Assembly: GCF_024198255.1 (NCBI RefSeq)
Contig: NZ_JAJVKW010000011.1
Coordinates: forward strand, 1-64,000
Length of the DNA stretch: 64,000 nucleotides
DNA from: Myxococcus guangdongensis
GTDB lineage: Bacteria > Myxococcota > Myxococcia > Myxococcales > Myxococcaceae
Direction of reading: 5' to 3'
Positions 1 through 6,567 of this stretch are shown here, one piece after another. Under the pieces are notes generated by a model that did not search any database, was not told where the DNA came from, and was given only the letters and a program-made list of their open reading frames with translations. Made by a program: the position numbers and the translations under genes. The stretch's first letter is position 1. Each line of letters starts with the position of its first letter.

Positions 1-58
1 TGGCACAGCGCTCGTCAGCGCAGACTCGCGGGCGCGGCACCTCCGCACACGGCGTCAC
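1..58 (-). CDS. Partial phage gene, N-terminus only
   Basis: An open frame begins with GTG at 58, overlapping the TGA stop of the RusA-like gene by 4 bp (GTGA), and runs off the left edge. The visible 19 residues start MTPCAEVPRPRVCADERC. The clustered cysteines hint at a small zinc-binding protein like others in this operon, but no family can be named. The overlap geometry is the same as at most other junctions in this phage-like cluster, which is the main reason to believe it. Confidence 0.5.
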   Translation of the reverse strand, partial: MTPCAEVPRPRVCADERCA

Positions 59-597
59 GGCGCGCCTCCCCTCCGGTACGCGGGCGTCACGAGGTCCGCC
101 CAGGAGCGGGCCTTCCCCTCTGCCTTCATCGTCTTCACGGTAGACGCCCTCTCCTTCCTGGGCGCGCGCGTGGGACGCGCCCGAGGCGCCAGTGCCACAG
201 GTGGCGGCGGGGGCGCCACAGCCTCCTGTGCGCGGACGGCGGCGATGAGCTCGTCCTCGCCCCAGGACAGCTCCACCAGCACGGACGGCTCTCCAATCGC
301 TTGTGCGTACAACCACCGCACCAGGGGTGAGGCATCGTCCAGCCGGAGCTGCCGGGCCACCTCGTCGCGCACGCTCTTCATCGCGGCGGGGAGGTTGTCT
401 CCCCCGTCCAGGAGCTGCGACGCGACACGCGTGAGGCGCACCACCAGCAGCACAGGCCCTGTCCACCCGGGCCACAGCAGCTCGAGCGCCTGGCGCTGCC
501 CCTTCGCCCGCCGCGCGCGGGCCATGTGGTGCTCCCGGGTGTTGGTGGGGTTCTTCGTGCCCACCGGCAGCGTGAAGACGATGCGCGAGCAGCTCAC
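55..597 (-). CDS. RusA-like Holliday junction resolvase
   Basis: 180 aa from GTG at 597, which overlaps the upstream stop (GTGA). RusA-family enzymes cleave four-way DNA junctions during phage recombination and replication. The core LDGGDNLPAAMKSVRDEV followed about 12 residues later by LRLDD matches the family's acidic cluster, in which conserved Asp residues bind metal. The N-terminus (IVFTLPVGTKNPTNTREHH) fits the usual RusA beta-strand and basic loop. The last 50 residues are a Pro/Ala/Arg-rich tail not typical of RusA. A longer in-frame start at 675 would overlap the upstream gene heavily and is rejected. It lies downstream of the replication genes, as in many phages. Confidence 0.75.
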   Translation of the reverse strand: MSCSRIVFTLPVGTKNPTNTREHHMARARRAKGQRQALELLWPGWTGPVLLVVRLTRVASQLLDGGDNLPAAMKSVRDEVARQLRLDDASPLVRWLYAQAIGEPSVLVELSWGEDELIAAVRAQEAVAPPPPPVALAPRARPTRAPRKERASTVKTMKAEGKARSWADLVTPAYRRGGAP

Positions 598-899
598 GCG
601 TCCCCACCCTTCGGCGCCCACTGGCGCTCCACCGCGGCGAACGTCTCGCCCACGCGCGCGTAGACGTCGTCCCACACCTCCTGGGTGATGACGGTGCCCT
701 CCGGGAGGGCGCCGGACGACGCCTCGAGCCCGGCCACGGCCTTCGACATGGCCTGCGCGTTGGGATTGCCCAGGCGCTGCTGCTCGGTGACGTAGGCACG
801 GGCGACGTGGGCGACGACGGCGCCGTTGCCCGCGTTGTACGGCCCGGCGGCAAGTCGCGGCGGGTGCCGCTGCGTCCTGGCTCTACTGCATCTGTCCAT
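594..899 (-). CDS. Phage hypothetical protein (101 aa)
   Basis: 101 aa from ATG at 899, preceded by an AAGGCAGG ribosome-binding sequence and overlapping the upstream stop by 17 bp. No family recognised. The middle and C-terminal half are predicted helical and mildly acidic, with a GPYNAGNGAVV segment near residue 20. That superficially resembles the YNAG motif of lytic transglycosylases, but the protein is too short and lacks the catalytic Glu region. It sits between a Cys-rich protein and RusA in the coupled operon. Confidence 0.55.
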   Translation of the reverse strand: MDRCSRARTQRHPPRLAAGPYNAGNGAVVAHVARAYVTEQQRLGNPNAQAMSKAVAGLEASSGALPEGTVITQEVWDDVYARVGETFAAVERQWAPKGGDA

Positions 900-1125
900 G
901 GGTGCCTGCCTTCCCCGCGCACCGCGGCACGACTCCGGACTCGAATGCCCGCCAGTGCTCTCCGAGCTTCTTCTCGCCCGGCACCAGGGCGTGGCCGCGC
1001 CGGTACAAGTACAGACTCTTCGTGAGCGAGTCGCGCACGCGCTCCGTCTCGCAGTGCTCGCAGCGCTGCACCGGCAGACCGCCCCACATGGACTCGCTCG
1101 CCTTCCACCGGTGGCGTGTCTTCAC
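883..1125 (-). CDS. Small Cys/basic phage protein
   Basis: 80 aa from GTG at 1125. A GGGAGG sequence lies 6 nt upstream, and the codon overlaps the stop of the preceding small gene (TGGTGA). The protein is basic at its start (VKTRHRWKASESMWGG) and has a CEHCETERVR pair of cysteines, with a further Cys near the C-terminus. This looks like the one-page zinc-binding hypothetical proteins common in phage early operons. The frame is open upstream to 1731, but that longer reading joins it to the frameshifted C39-like gene, so the short start is preferred. Confidence 0.55.
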   Translation of the reverse strand: MKTRHRWKASESMWGGLPVQRCEHCETERVRDSLTKSLYLYRRGHALVPGEKKLGEHWRAFESGVVPRCAGKAGTHGQMQ

Positions 1126-1238
1126 CACGCGCCTCCCGTGTCCACCTGCTCCGTCAGCACCCGGCTCCTCTTCGTCACGACGTGCCTCCCCCCTTCGTTG
1201 GACTGCTTTCGCTCTGTGATGCGGACACACCAGCTCAT
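1122..1238 (-). CDS. Very small phage ORF (38 aa)
   Basis: 38 aa from ATG at 1238, overlapping the TGA of the frameshifted gene upstream (ATGA) and ending over the GTG of the next gene. A GGAGG lies about 10 nt before the start. The product (MSWCVRITERKQSNEGG...) has no recognisable domain. It is supported only by the overlaps on both sides and the ribosome-binding site. It could be a leader that couples translation rather than a functional protein. Confidence 0.35.
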   Translation of the reverse strand: MSWCVRITERKQSNEGGRHVVTKRSRVLTEQVDTGGAW

Positions 1239-1731
1239 TGTGAAAGGACCTCCAGCACGACGAGCACAGCCCACTTCCCGGATGCCCCGCGGTGCCGCGC
1301 CAGCAGCTCGGCCAGCACCTGGCCCTTCCACTCCTCCGCCGCAGCCACCCGCCCGCGGCCCCCGCGTTGCAGTCGTAGACGGACAGCGCCCCGCCGCCCC
1401 GGTGCAGGCCCACCCAGTGCGTGTGCCGGTACTGGGCGCGCTCCGGCGCGCTGTCCCATGAGCCCCGGAGCTGGAGGAAGGCCACCCCGTGGACGTCTCC
1501 GCGCGGCATGCCCTGCTGGACGCGGTGGTGCAGCCCCTGGGCGGCGAGCGCGGCAGCCATGCTGGTGGGCATCGTCCAGGGTTTCGCGGGGAAGCTGGGG
1601 AAGGCCGCGCGCACCTGGCGCAGGGGCACGCCCAGCACCGCGGCGAGGGCGGACGGCCCGCAGTTGGCATTCCACGCGCCGTTGGCCTCGAGGAGGTCCG
1701 GCGGCGTGTACAACTCACGGCAGGGCGTCAT
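1235..1731 (-). pseudogene. Frameshifted C39-like cysteine peptidase-fold protein
   Basis: The 5' frame from ATG at 1731 encodes an N-terminus with NANCGPSALAAVLG (nucleophile Cys region) and, about 90 residues on, HTHWVGLHRGGGALSVYDCNAG (His and Asp/Asn region), as in papain-fold C39-like proteins. The sensible C-terminus (EEWKGQVLAELLARHRGAS to LEVLSQ) is in another frame that stops at 1235, forming an ATGA overlap with the next gene. One extra base in the G-rich run around 1360-1375 would restore a 165-aa protein. Possible causes are mutation, a sequencing indel in the homopolymer, or programmed -1 frameshifting. As written, the frame reads on through to 883. Confidence 0.6.
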
Positions 1732-2047
1732 GCGGCGCCTCCTGGTGGAGCAACTCGACGGTGGGGATGCCCTGCGTGCGCAGCTTCGCGAGCGCGTCCT
1801 CCAGCCGGAGGAAGGTGTGGATGGCCCGGGTGGTGACGTCGTAGACGGCGACGGCGTCCTGGGCGCCCAGGCGGACGAGGTGCCAGCTCCTGGACTCGGA
1901 CTGGCTCCACAAGCGCCGTGCGCGCCCGCCCTCGATGTCGTCCACCAGCCGGGCCAGGGCCCGCGAGGTGAGGGCTACCCGGAAGCGGATGGAGGCGTGC
2001 CGCTTCGCGCAGCGGGCCGCGCCCCGGGCATGCGCGTCTGTCGTCAT
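1715..2047 (-). CDS. Phage hypothetical protein (110 aa)
   Basis: 110 aa from ATG at 2047, in an ATGA overlap with the SLOG-like gene. GAGGAG lies 9 nt upstream, and this places the start here rather than at the in-frame GTG at 2056. The N-terminus is short and basic. The body (FRVALTSRALARLVDDIEGG, then LGAQDAVAVYDVTTRAIHTFL) alternates strand and helix like a small alpha/beta domain. No family recognised. It overlaps the C39-like gene start by 17 bp. Confidence 0.6.
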   Translation of the reverse strand: MTTDAHARGAARCAKRHASIRFRVALTSRALARLVDDIEGGRARRLWSQSESRSWHLVRLGAQDAVAVYDVTTRAIHTFLRLEDALAKLRTQGIPTVELLHQEAPHDALP

Positions 2048-2523
2048 GGGAAGCACTCCTCGGAGAGCAGCTTGCCGTCGGGAGAGAGGAGCAGCACGCG
2101 CCCCTGCCAGCCCTCGGCACGGCAGAGGCTAACCATGTGCCGCGTACCCCTTCCGAGTCCCGGGTCGGTGTGCGCGGCCACCCAACCCACGGTGAATCCG
2201 CGCCGCGCGTACCCGCGGAGGGCCTCCCGCATCAGCTCGTTCCGCGCGCGCCCCGCGCGCTTCTCCATGCCCTTCCAGTCCGCTCGAAAGCGGTCCACGC
2301 CCTCGCGGCGGAAGCGGGGCCACTCGACGGAAGCCGCCACCTCCCACAGCCAGTCCGCGCCGAAGGCGTCGGGCGCGTCGTCGCGGCGCGGCTCCCCTGC
2401 CCCGTGCACGAGCTGCACCTCCGACGCGCGGGCGAAGCGCCGGACGTACGCGCGCAGCGCCGGCAGGTGCGCCAGCGTCAGGCCCGAGGCACCGCAGGCG
2501 AGGAGTGCGCGGCGGCAAGTCAT
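2044..2523 (-). CDS. DUF2493/SLOG-family (YspA-like) protein
   Basis: 159 aa from ATG at 2523 (ATGA overlap, GGGAGG 7 nt upstream). The pattern LVHGAGEP, then FRADWKGMEKRAGRARNELM, then AAHTDPGLGRGTRHMV matches the DUF2493/SLOG family: a Rossmann-like domain whose Gly-rich loop and RN motif bind nucleotides or their derivatives. Members occur in phages and in DprA/LOG-related proteins; the ligand is generally unknown. Here the first Gly-rich loop reads ACGASGLTLAH, slightly degenerate against the usual GSR. It follows the replication genes in the operon. Confidence 0.65.
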   Translation of the reverse strand: MTCRRALLACGASGLTLAHLPALRAYVRRFARASEVQLVHGAGEPRRDDAPDAFGADWLWEVAASVEWPRFRREGVDRFRADWKGMEKRAGRARNELMREALRGYARRGFTVGWVAAHTDPGLGRGTRHMVSLCRAEGWQGRVLLLSPDGKLLSEECFP

Positions 2524-2711
2524 GCCCAGCCTCCCACGGGCCACAACGAGCACCACCACCCGAAGGACGCCGTGCGCGCCCGGAAGTAGGCCACGCCGTC
2601 ACGCCGCTCAGCACGGTCGACGCTGTCGAGAGCCATCGCGCGGTTGCAGCGCGCCCAGCGGTAATCCCGGGCCTGCAGCCCCACCAGCACGAGGAACAGG
2701 GCCGGGCTCAC
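2520..2711 (-). CDS. Small hydrophobic phage protein (63 aa)
   Basis: 63 aa from GTG at 2711, with 4-bp overlaps at both ends. The N-terminus (SPALFLVLVGLQ) and C-terminus (FGWWCSLWPVGGW) are hydrophobic, with a charged middle, so it may associate with the membrane. No family recognised. The gene is supported by position and overlaps only. Confidence 0.45.
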   Translation of the reverse strand: MSPALFLVLVGLQARDYRWARCNRAMALDSVDRAERRDGVAYFRARTASFGWWCSLWPVGGWA

Positions 2712-3520
2712 GACTGCCCCCGGCGCAAGTCACGCGTGCCGCAGTCGTGCAGCAGGTAGGTGCCCTGGCGGCACATGCGCGAGACGACGCGGGCGCCCAC
2801 GTGCGCGGAGAAGTCGCTGCCGCCGCGCTCGGCGTCGCGTCGGACGGAGAGGTTGGTGGTGTACGCCGTCACCATGCCCGGCCTGTCCCGCCGGTCCACG
2901 AGCTCTTCCAGCAGCTCGCGGTGGCGCGGCCCCACCACCTCCCCCGGCAGTCCGCCCAAGTCATCCAACACCAGCACGCGCGCGCGGTGGGCACGCTGGA
3001 GGAGGAGCCTGTCCTCGGACTCGTAGTCGCTGACGCGCTTGAGCTGCGCCCAGCGAAGGAAGAGCCCCGCGGACGCGTCCCACTCGTGCAGTCGCTGGCC
3101 CGTGCGCGTCTCGGCGCGGACGGCCGCGTGGAAGAGGTGACACGCACCCGTCGTCTTCCCCACGCCTGTGCCCCCGGACAGCAGAAGGGTGCGCAACCCC
3201 TGCTGGAGGAGCTGGCGCGCGGCGCGGACAGCGGGCGTCTCCAGCACCTTGCCCCCAGCGAGGGCCGCCACAGCTTCAGCCGGCGCGCCGCACAGCTTCA
3301 GGTGCAGGGGCCACGCGTCCACCTGGGCGGCCTGGTGTCGTGCCCTCTCCGCCGCCTCGAGCTGCTGGAGCTCCAGCTCCCGTTGTTTCCAGCCCGCCTC
3401 GAGCTGGCCCAGCCCAGGGGCGGAGTGCTGCCGGGCCTGCGCCATGCCCCGGCGCAGCAGGTCCGCCAGTCGATGGGGCCCCTGGCGCTGCACCGTGGGC
3501 GACTCGTTGTCTCGGCTCAT
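2708..3520 (-). CDS. DnaC/IstB-like replicative helicase loader
   Basis: 270 aa from ATG at 3520 (ATGA overlap with the initiator stop). It is an AAA+ ATPase with Walker A GGTGVGKTTG near residue 122 and Walker B VLVLDDLGG near 195, and a sensor-like TAYTTNLS segment followed by arginines (RVVSRM), the layout of DnaC/DnaI loaders. The first 90 residues are helical and charged, as expected for the helicase-binding part. It lies directly after the putative initiator, the order seen for lambda O then P, so it probably loads the host DnaB onto the phage origin. Confidence 0.8.
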   Translation of the reverse strand: MSRDNESPTVQRQGPHRLADLLRRGMAQARQHSAPGLGQLEAGWKQRELELQQLEAAERARHQAAQVDAWPLHLKLCGAPAEAVAALAGGKVLETPAVRAARQLLQQGLRTLLLSGGTGVGKTTGACHLFHAAVRAETRTGQRLHEWDASAGLFLRWAQLKRVSDYESEDRLLLQRAHRARVLVLDDLGGLPGEVVGPRHRELLEELVDRRDRPGMVTAYTTNLSVRRDAERGGSDFSAHVGARVVSRMCRQGTYLLHDCGTRDLRRGQS

Positions 3521-5247
3521 AGGCTTTCCACCCGCCCTTCCTCGTAGTCGTTGTTGTTGAGCGGGCGCCCGGGCGCGCGCGCGGGTGAAGCCCTCTCCTC
3601 CGGCGCGGCGTTGTCGTTCCACTTCCGCGCCAAGTCAGTCAGGTGGTCGCAGCGCTGCTTGAAGCGCGCGCGCAGCCCGTTGCTCAGTCGGCGGAGAATC
3701 TCCGGGACGCCCCCGGCGCCGGCCAGGGAGAGCAGCGCCCGGGACGCGTCGTCGTCCGCGCGGCCGCGCCAGCGGTAGCCGCAGCCCTTCACCTCTCGGA
3801 AGACGCGCTCCACCCCGTCCGGCAGGGACTCCGCGGGCGGCTCCTGCTGGGGCGGCAGCTCGAATGGCAGGGTGTCTCCGGGCTCGGACACCAGGGCCGG
3901 GGGCGCGGACGGCACCTCCTCCGCGTCCTCTTCCCCCGGGACGACGAAGCGCAACCCGGCCAGCCCCTGCTCCACCAGGAGCGCCTGCAGCACGGCGCGG
4001 TAGTGCTCCTCTGCCCACCCGCGGGCGAACCTGTCCCGCACCTCGACGACGAGGTGCCCGTCCTCCACCGTCACCGGGCGCGCGGACTGGAGCTGCTTCA
4101 GCGCCTCCACCATCCTCCGGGCCTTCAGCACACCCAGGACGCGGCTCCACGCACGCACCGCCTCGGTGCCCTCGGGCACGTCCTTGAGGCACACGGAGAC
4201 ACCGGGCTCCTCCTCGGGCGCGGGCGCCGTCGGCAGCGGGTCCAGACTCCAGGCGCCGCTGAGGAGTTGCTCGGCCACCTCCGCGCCGGCGCGCGTCCGC
4301 CCCAGCACCCAGACGACGGTGGCGCGCATGCGGCTGTCCAGCTCGCCTCGGCACACCGGGGAGCGCGGGACGCGGGCGAACACGTCCTGCCACACCGCGA
4401 GGGGGTGGCGCGCGAGGGCAGACAGCGCGTCCTCCAGCATCTGCACGGAGGTGCGCTCGCCCCAGCCGTAGAAGCCATGTGGCGCCACCAGCGTGTTCCA
4501 GGACTCGCGCAGCGCGCGGACGTCCGGCGGGAGGCTCTCCGGCTTGCGGTGCTCGCGCAGCTCCAGCCCCATGTCACGCTGCGCCTGCGTGACACCGCGC
4601 CGCGCGCCCCTCCGCTTCCCGGCAGAGGGAGGGGGAGGAGGGGGTGAATTGTCGGCTGTCACGCTGTCACGCTGACTGTCACGCTGGGCGTCACGCTGCC
4701 GTTGGAGCCGCTTCCTAAGCGTCGCAGGCTTCGGAAGTTCTTCAGCTTTCCCCTCCCCCCCTCCCCCCTCCACCAGCTGCGTCACGCTGACTGTCACGCT
4801 GCCGGAGGGGGTGTCACGCTGACTGTCACGCTGCGCCAGCGTGACGGGGTTGGAGCGCTGCGTGACAGGCGAGACGTCGGGCGTGGCGAGCGGCGCGGCA
4901 GCCAGGGGCTGTGCAGGGCGCGCGCCAGCCCACGGGGCCAGCAGCGCGATGGCCTGGCGCCAGCCGTGGTCGACGCCGGCCGCGTAGCTCTCCGCGCGCA
5001 ACCGGGACTCTCGCTCCACCAGCAGCTGCGCGCGCAGCTCCGCCACCTGCTGCTGGGCGCAGGGGCAGGACTCGGCGAAGAAGTCGGGCGGCACGCCCGG
5101 GTCCTCGCCGCGCGCGCGGGTGCCACTCCCTGGCGGGGGAATCACCTGCTGGGCCTGCGCCTCGGCGACAAGCTGGCCGCTCAACAGGCGCACCATGCCC
5201 GGCGGCACCTCGGACTCCGGCGGCGTGAGGGGGTTGCAGGCGGGCAT
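3517..5247 (-). CDS. Phage replication initiator with DnaA-N-like domain
   Basis: 576 aa from ATG at 5247, two bases after the upstream TAG. Residues about 60-90 are helical. A low-complexity Ser/Gln/Arg/Asp segment (repeats of SQRD) follows and is encoded by the iteron-like DNA repeats listed separately. Next come a helical domain (SWNTLVAPHGFYGWGERTSV...) and, around residues 345-425, a segment W..VLGVLKARRMVEALKQL ... GHLVVEVRDRFARGWAEEHY, which resembles the N-terminal domain of DnaA and related initiators. The C-terminus is basic. The helicase loader follows at once, so an origin-binding role is likely. The family match is by pattern, not search. Confidence 0.65.
   Translation of the reverse strand: MPACNPLTPPESEVPPGMVRLLSGQLVAEAQAQQVIPPPGSGTRARGEDPGVPPDFFAESCPCAQQQVAELRAQLLVERESRLRAESYAAGVDHGWRQAIALLAPWAGARPAQPLAAAPLATPDVSPVTQRSNPVTLAQRDSQRDTPSGSVTVSVTQLVEGGGGEGKAEELPKPATLRKRLQRQRDAQRDSQRDSVTADNSPPPPPPSAGKRRGARRGVTQAQRDMGLELREHRKPESLPPDVRALRESWNTLVAPHGFYGWGERTSVQMLEDALSALARHPLAVWQDVFARVPRSPVCRGELDSRMRATVVWVLGRTRAGAEVAEQLLSGAWSLDPLPTAPAPEEEPGVSVCLKDVPEGTEAVRAWSRVLGVLKARRMVEALKQLQSARPVTVEDGHLVVEVRDRFARGWAEEHYRAVLQALLVEQGLAGLRFVVPGEEDAEEVPSAPPALVSEPGDTLPFELPPQQEPPAESLPDGVERVFREVKGCGYRWRGRADDDASRALLSLAGAGGVPEILRRLSNGLRARFKQRCDHLTDLARKWNDNAAPEERASPARAPGRPLNNNDYEEGRVESL
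4573..4866. repeat. Iteron-like GTCACGCTG array, candidate origin
   Basis: Nine exact direct copies of GTCACGCTG start at 4573, 4658, 4666, 4678, 4690, 4781, 4793, 4813 and 4825. One exact inverted copy lies at 4837-4845, and partial inverted copies (GCGTGAC) at 4587 and 4860. Within clusters the spacing is 12 bp. Two clusters (4658-4698 and 4781-4845) flank a relatively AT-rich and pyrimidine-rich stretch (4720-4770). The array lies inside the initiator gene, as lambda's iterons lie inside gene O. An origin role is inferred. Confidence 0.6.
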
Positions 5248-5249
5248 GA

Positions 5250-5510
5250 CTACGGCACCTCGAGGTGGACAGGCACAGAAGGAAGAAGGGGCGACGGCGC
5301 GCAGCAGCACGCGGGGAGGACGGGCTGGTTGCGGCACCCGGCGCGGTACAGGGCGCCATGCGGGCACGTGGGCCACTCGTCCAGGTGGGCGGCGCGGACG
5401 CGCTCGGTGGGCGCGTGCGGTGCCAGGGCGCCGAGCTCGGTGACGTCCTCGCCCAGGCGGGGCGCGCCGCAGATGCTGCAGGTGGTGGCGCGGAGGAGGC
5501 AGCGGCTCAT
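5250..5510 (-). CDS. Small Cys-rich phage protein (86 aa)
   Basis: 86 aa from ATG at 5510, overlapping the PAPS-reductase-like stop (ATGA). CSICGAPRLG near residue 11, CPHGALYRAGC near 50 and a later CCC suggest one or two zinc-binding knuckles. The C-terminus is Pro-rich. No family recognised. The longer upstream frame to 5630 would overlap the preceding gene and has no ribosome-binding site. Confidence 0.55.
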   Translation of the reverse strand: MSRCLLRATTCSICGAPRLGEDVTELGALAPHAPTERVRAAHLDEWPTCPHGALYRAGCRNQPVLPACCCAPSPLLPSVPVHLEVP

Positions 5511-6403
5511 TTCGAGGCCTCGCCGTCCGGATCTGCGGTCTCGCAGAGCCCCCAGCGCATGCAGCCCTGGTCGCGCCCAGCCGCCGCGAACATCTCGTAC
5601 TGGCGTCCGCCGTGACTGGTCCGGCTCCACTCAACGACCTTGTCGATGGACCAGCACTCCCCCGCGCGGCCAAGAGGGGCCTGGAACCACGCCGACGAGC
5701 CCGGGATAGGCTTCCCGGAGCGTTCGGCGCGGACTCGCTGCGCCGTGGTGACGTCGGCTTCCAGTTTTCGCAGGGCCTCGACGCGCGCAGGGTCGACGTC
5801 CGCCAGGAGCCTCACCTCGGACTTCCGCGCGTAGATGCAGGGCCAGCAGCCCACGCGCTCCGCGCCGAGCAGGTACAAGGGGTTGGGCCCGAGCCCGTGG
5901 CGGCGGTGAATGGCGATGACATCCTCCTCGGACCACGCCACCAGCGGGCGCCAGACTTCGCACTCGAACCCCTCGCTCCACTCCCACTCTTCGAGCTGAG
6001 CGCGGGCAGCGCTCTCCGCGTGCCGGATGCCGACCGCGTTGACGACGTCCTGGCCCGACGCAACGAGGGCGTTGAGGTGCACCTGCATCGGCCGCACCTT
6101 CAATTCCTGGGTGCAGTAGCGCCGCTGCTTGGAGGGGAACATCCCCTTGTGGAGGATGAGGTCCACCATCTGTCGGGGAGCGCTGAGCCAAGTGATGGCG
6201 CCGATGACGCGCGCCAGCTCGCCGCGGAGGTAGTCGTAGGTGGCCGGGTGCTCCCAGCCCGTGTCGAGGAAGACGCGGTCGTGCTCGATGCCCAGCTCGC
6301 TCAGGTGCAGCGAGAGGGCAGCGGAGTCCTTCCCGCCCGACACGCTGGCGACGACGCGCCGGTCGTTGAGCTTGGCGAGCAACTCCGGAGGTGCGCAGCT
6401 CAT
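5507..6403 (-). CDS. PAPS reductase-family (PP-loop) phage protein
   Basis: 298 aa from ATG at 6403 (ATGA overlap). VVASVSGGKDSAALSLHL near residue 18 is the PP-loop ATP-binding motif of adenylyl-transferring enzymes, and FLDTGWEHPATYDYL is the second conserved block of the PAPS reductase/DndC group. RRYCTQELKVRPM and GCWPCIYARKSE supply Cys residues that could hold an Fe-S cluster. Phage members are common. Their substrate is usually unknown; sulfate reduction is unlikely without partners, and nucleic-acid modification is a reasonable alternative. It lies beside the methyltransferase-nuclease-helicase genes. Confidence 0.75.
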   Translation of the reverse strand: MSCAPPELLAKLNDRRVVASVSGGKDSAALSLHLSELGIEHDRVFLDTGWEHPATYDYLRGELARVIGAITWLSAPRQMVDLILHKGMFPSKQRRYCTQELKVRPMQVHLNALVASGQDVVNAVGIRHAESAARAQLEEWEWSEGFECEVWRPLVAWSEEDVIAIHRRHGLGPNPLYLLGAERVGCWPCIYARKSEVRLLADVDPARVEALRKLEADVTTAQRVRAERSGKPIPGSSAWFQAPLGRAGECWSIDKVVEWSRTSHGGRQYEMFAAAGRDQGCMRWGLCETADPDGEASK

Positions 6404-6567
6404 GGACGCGCCTCCGCGGGGCACACGTGCGGCAAGCAGTTGCAGCGCCAGCCCTGGCACTGGCGGCACGGGGCCATGGCCTTGCGGCACGCCGGGCACT
6501 TCGCCAACACCCGCTCCTTGAGCCCGGGGGCGTACAGCGGAGCACGAGAGGGAGGGCACGGCGTCAT
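6400..6567 (-). CDS. Small zinc-knuckle phage protein (55 aa)
   Basis: 55 aa from ATG at 6567, with ATGA overlaps at both ends. Seven cysteines sit in a short space (KCPACRKAMAPCRQCQGWRCNCLPHVC), consistent with a treble-clef or two-zinc knuckle. The short basic N-terminus has no known domain. The frame is open upstream to 7395 only as a shadow of the helicase gene. Confidence 0.5.
   Translation of the reverse strand: MTPCPPSRAPLYAPGLKERVLAKCPACRKAMAPCRQCQGWRCNCLPHVCPAEARP

Noticed and set aside
594-899. Lytic transglycosylase reading of the YNAGNG segment
   Set aside because: The protein has 101 residues and lacks the catalytic Glu block and fold length; the motif match is probably chance.
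1421-3547. A 708-residue plus-strand open frame across the phage genes
   Set aside because: It crosses five or more minus-strand genes with clear motifs and linked starts; low-complexity protein.
4573-4866. CRISPR array reading of the regular GTCACGCTG repeats
   Set aside because: The unit is 9 bp with 12-bp periods and no 20-40-bp unique spacers; the array is inside a coding gene.
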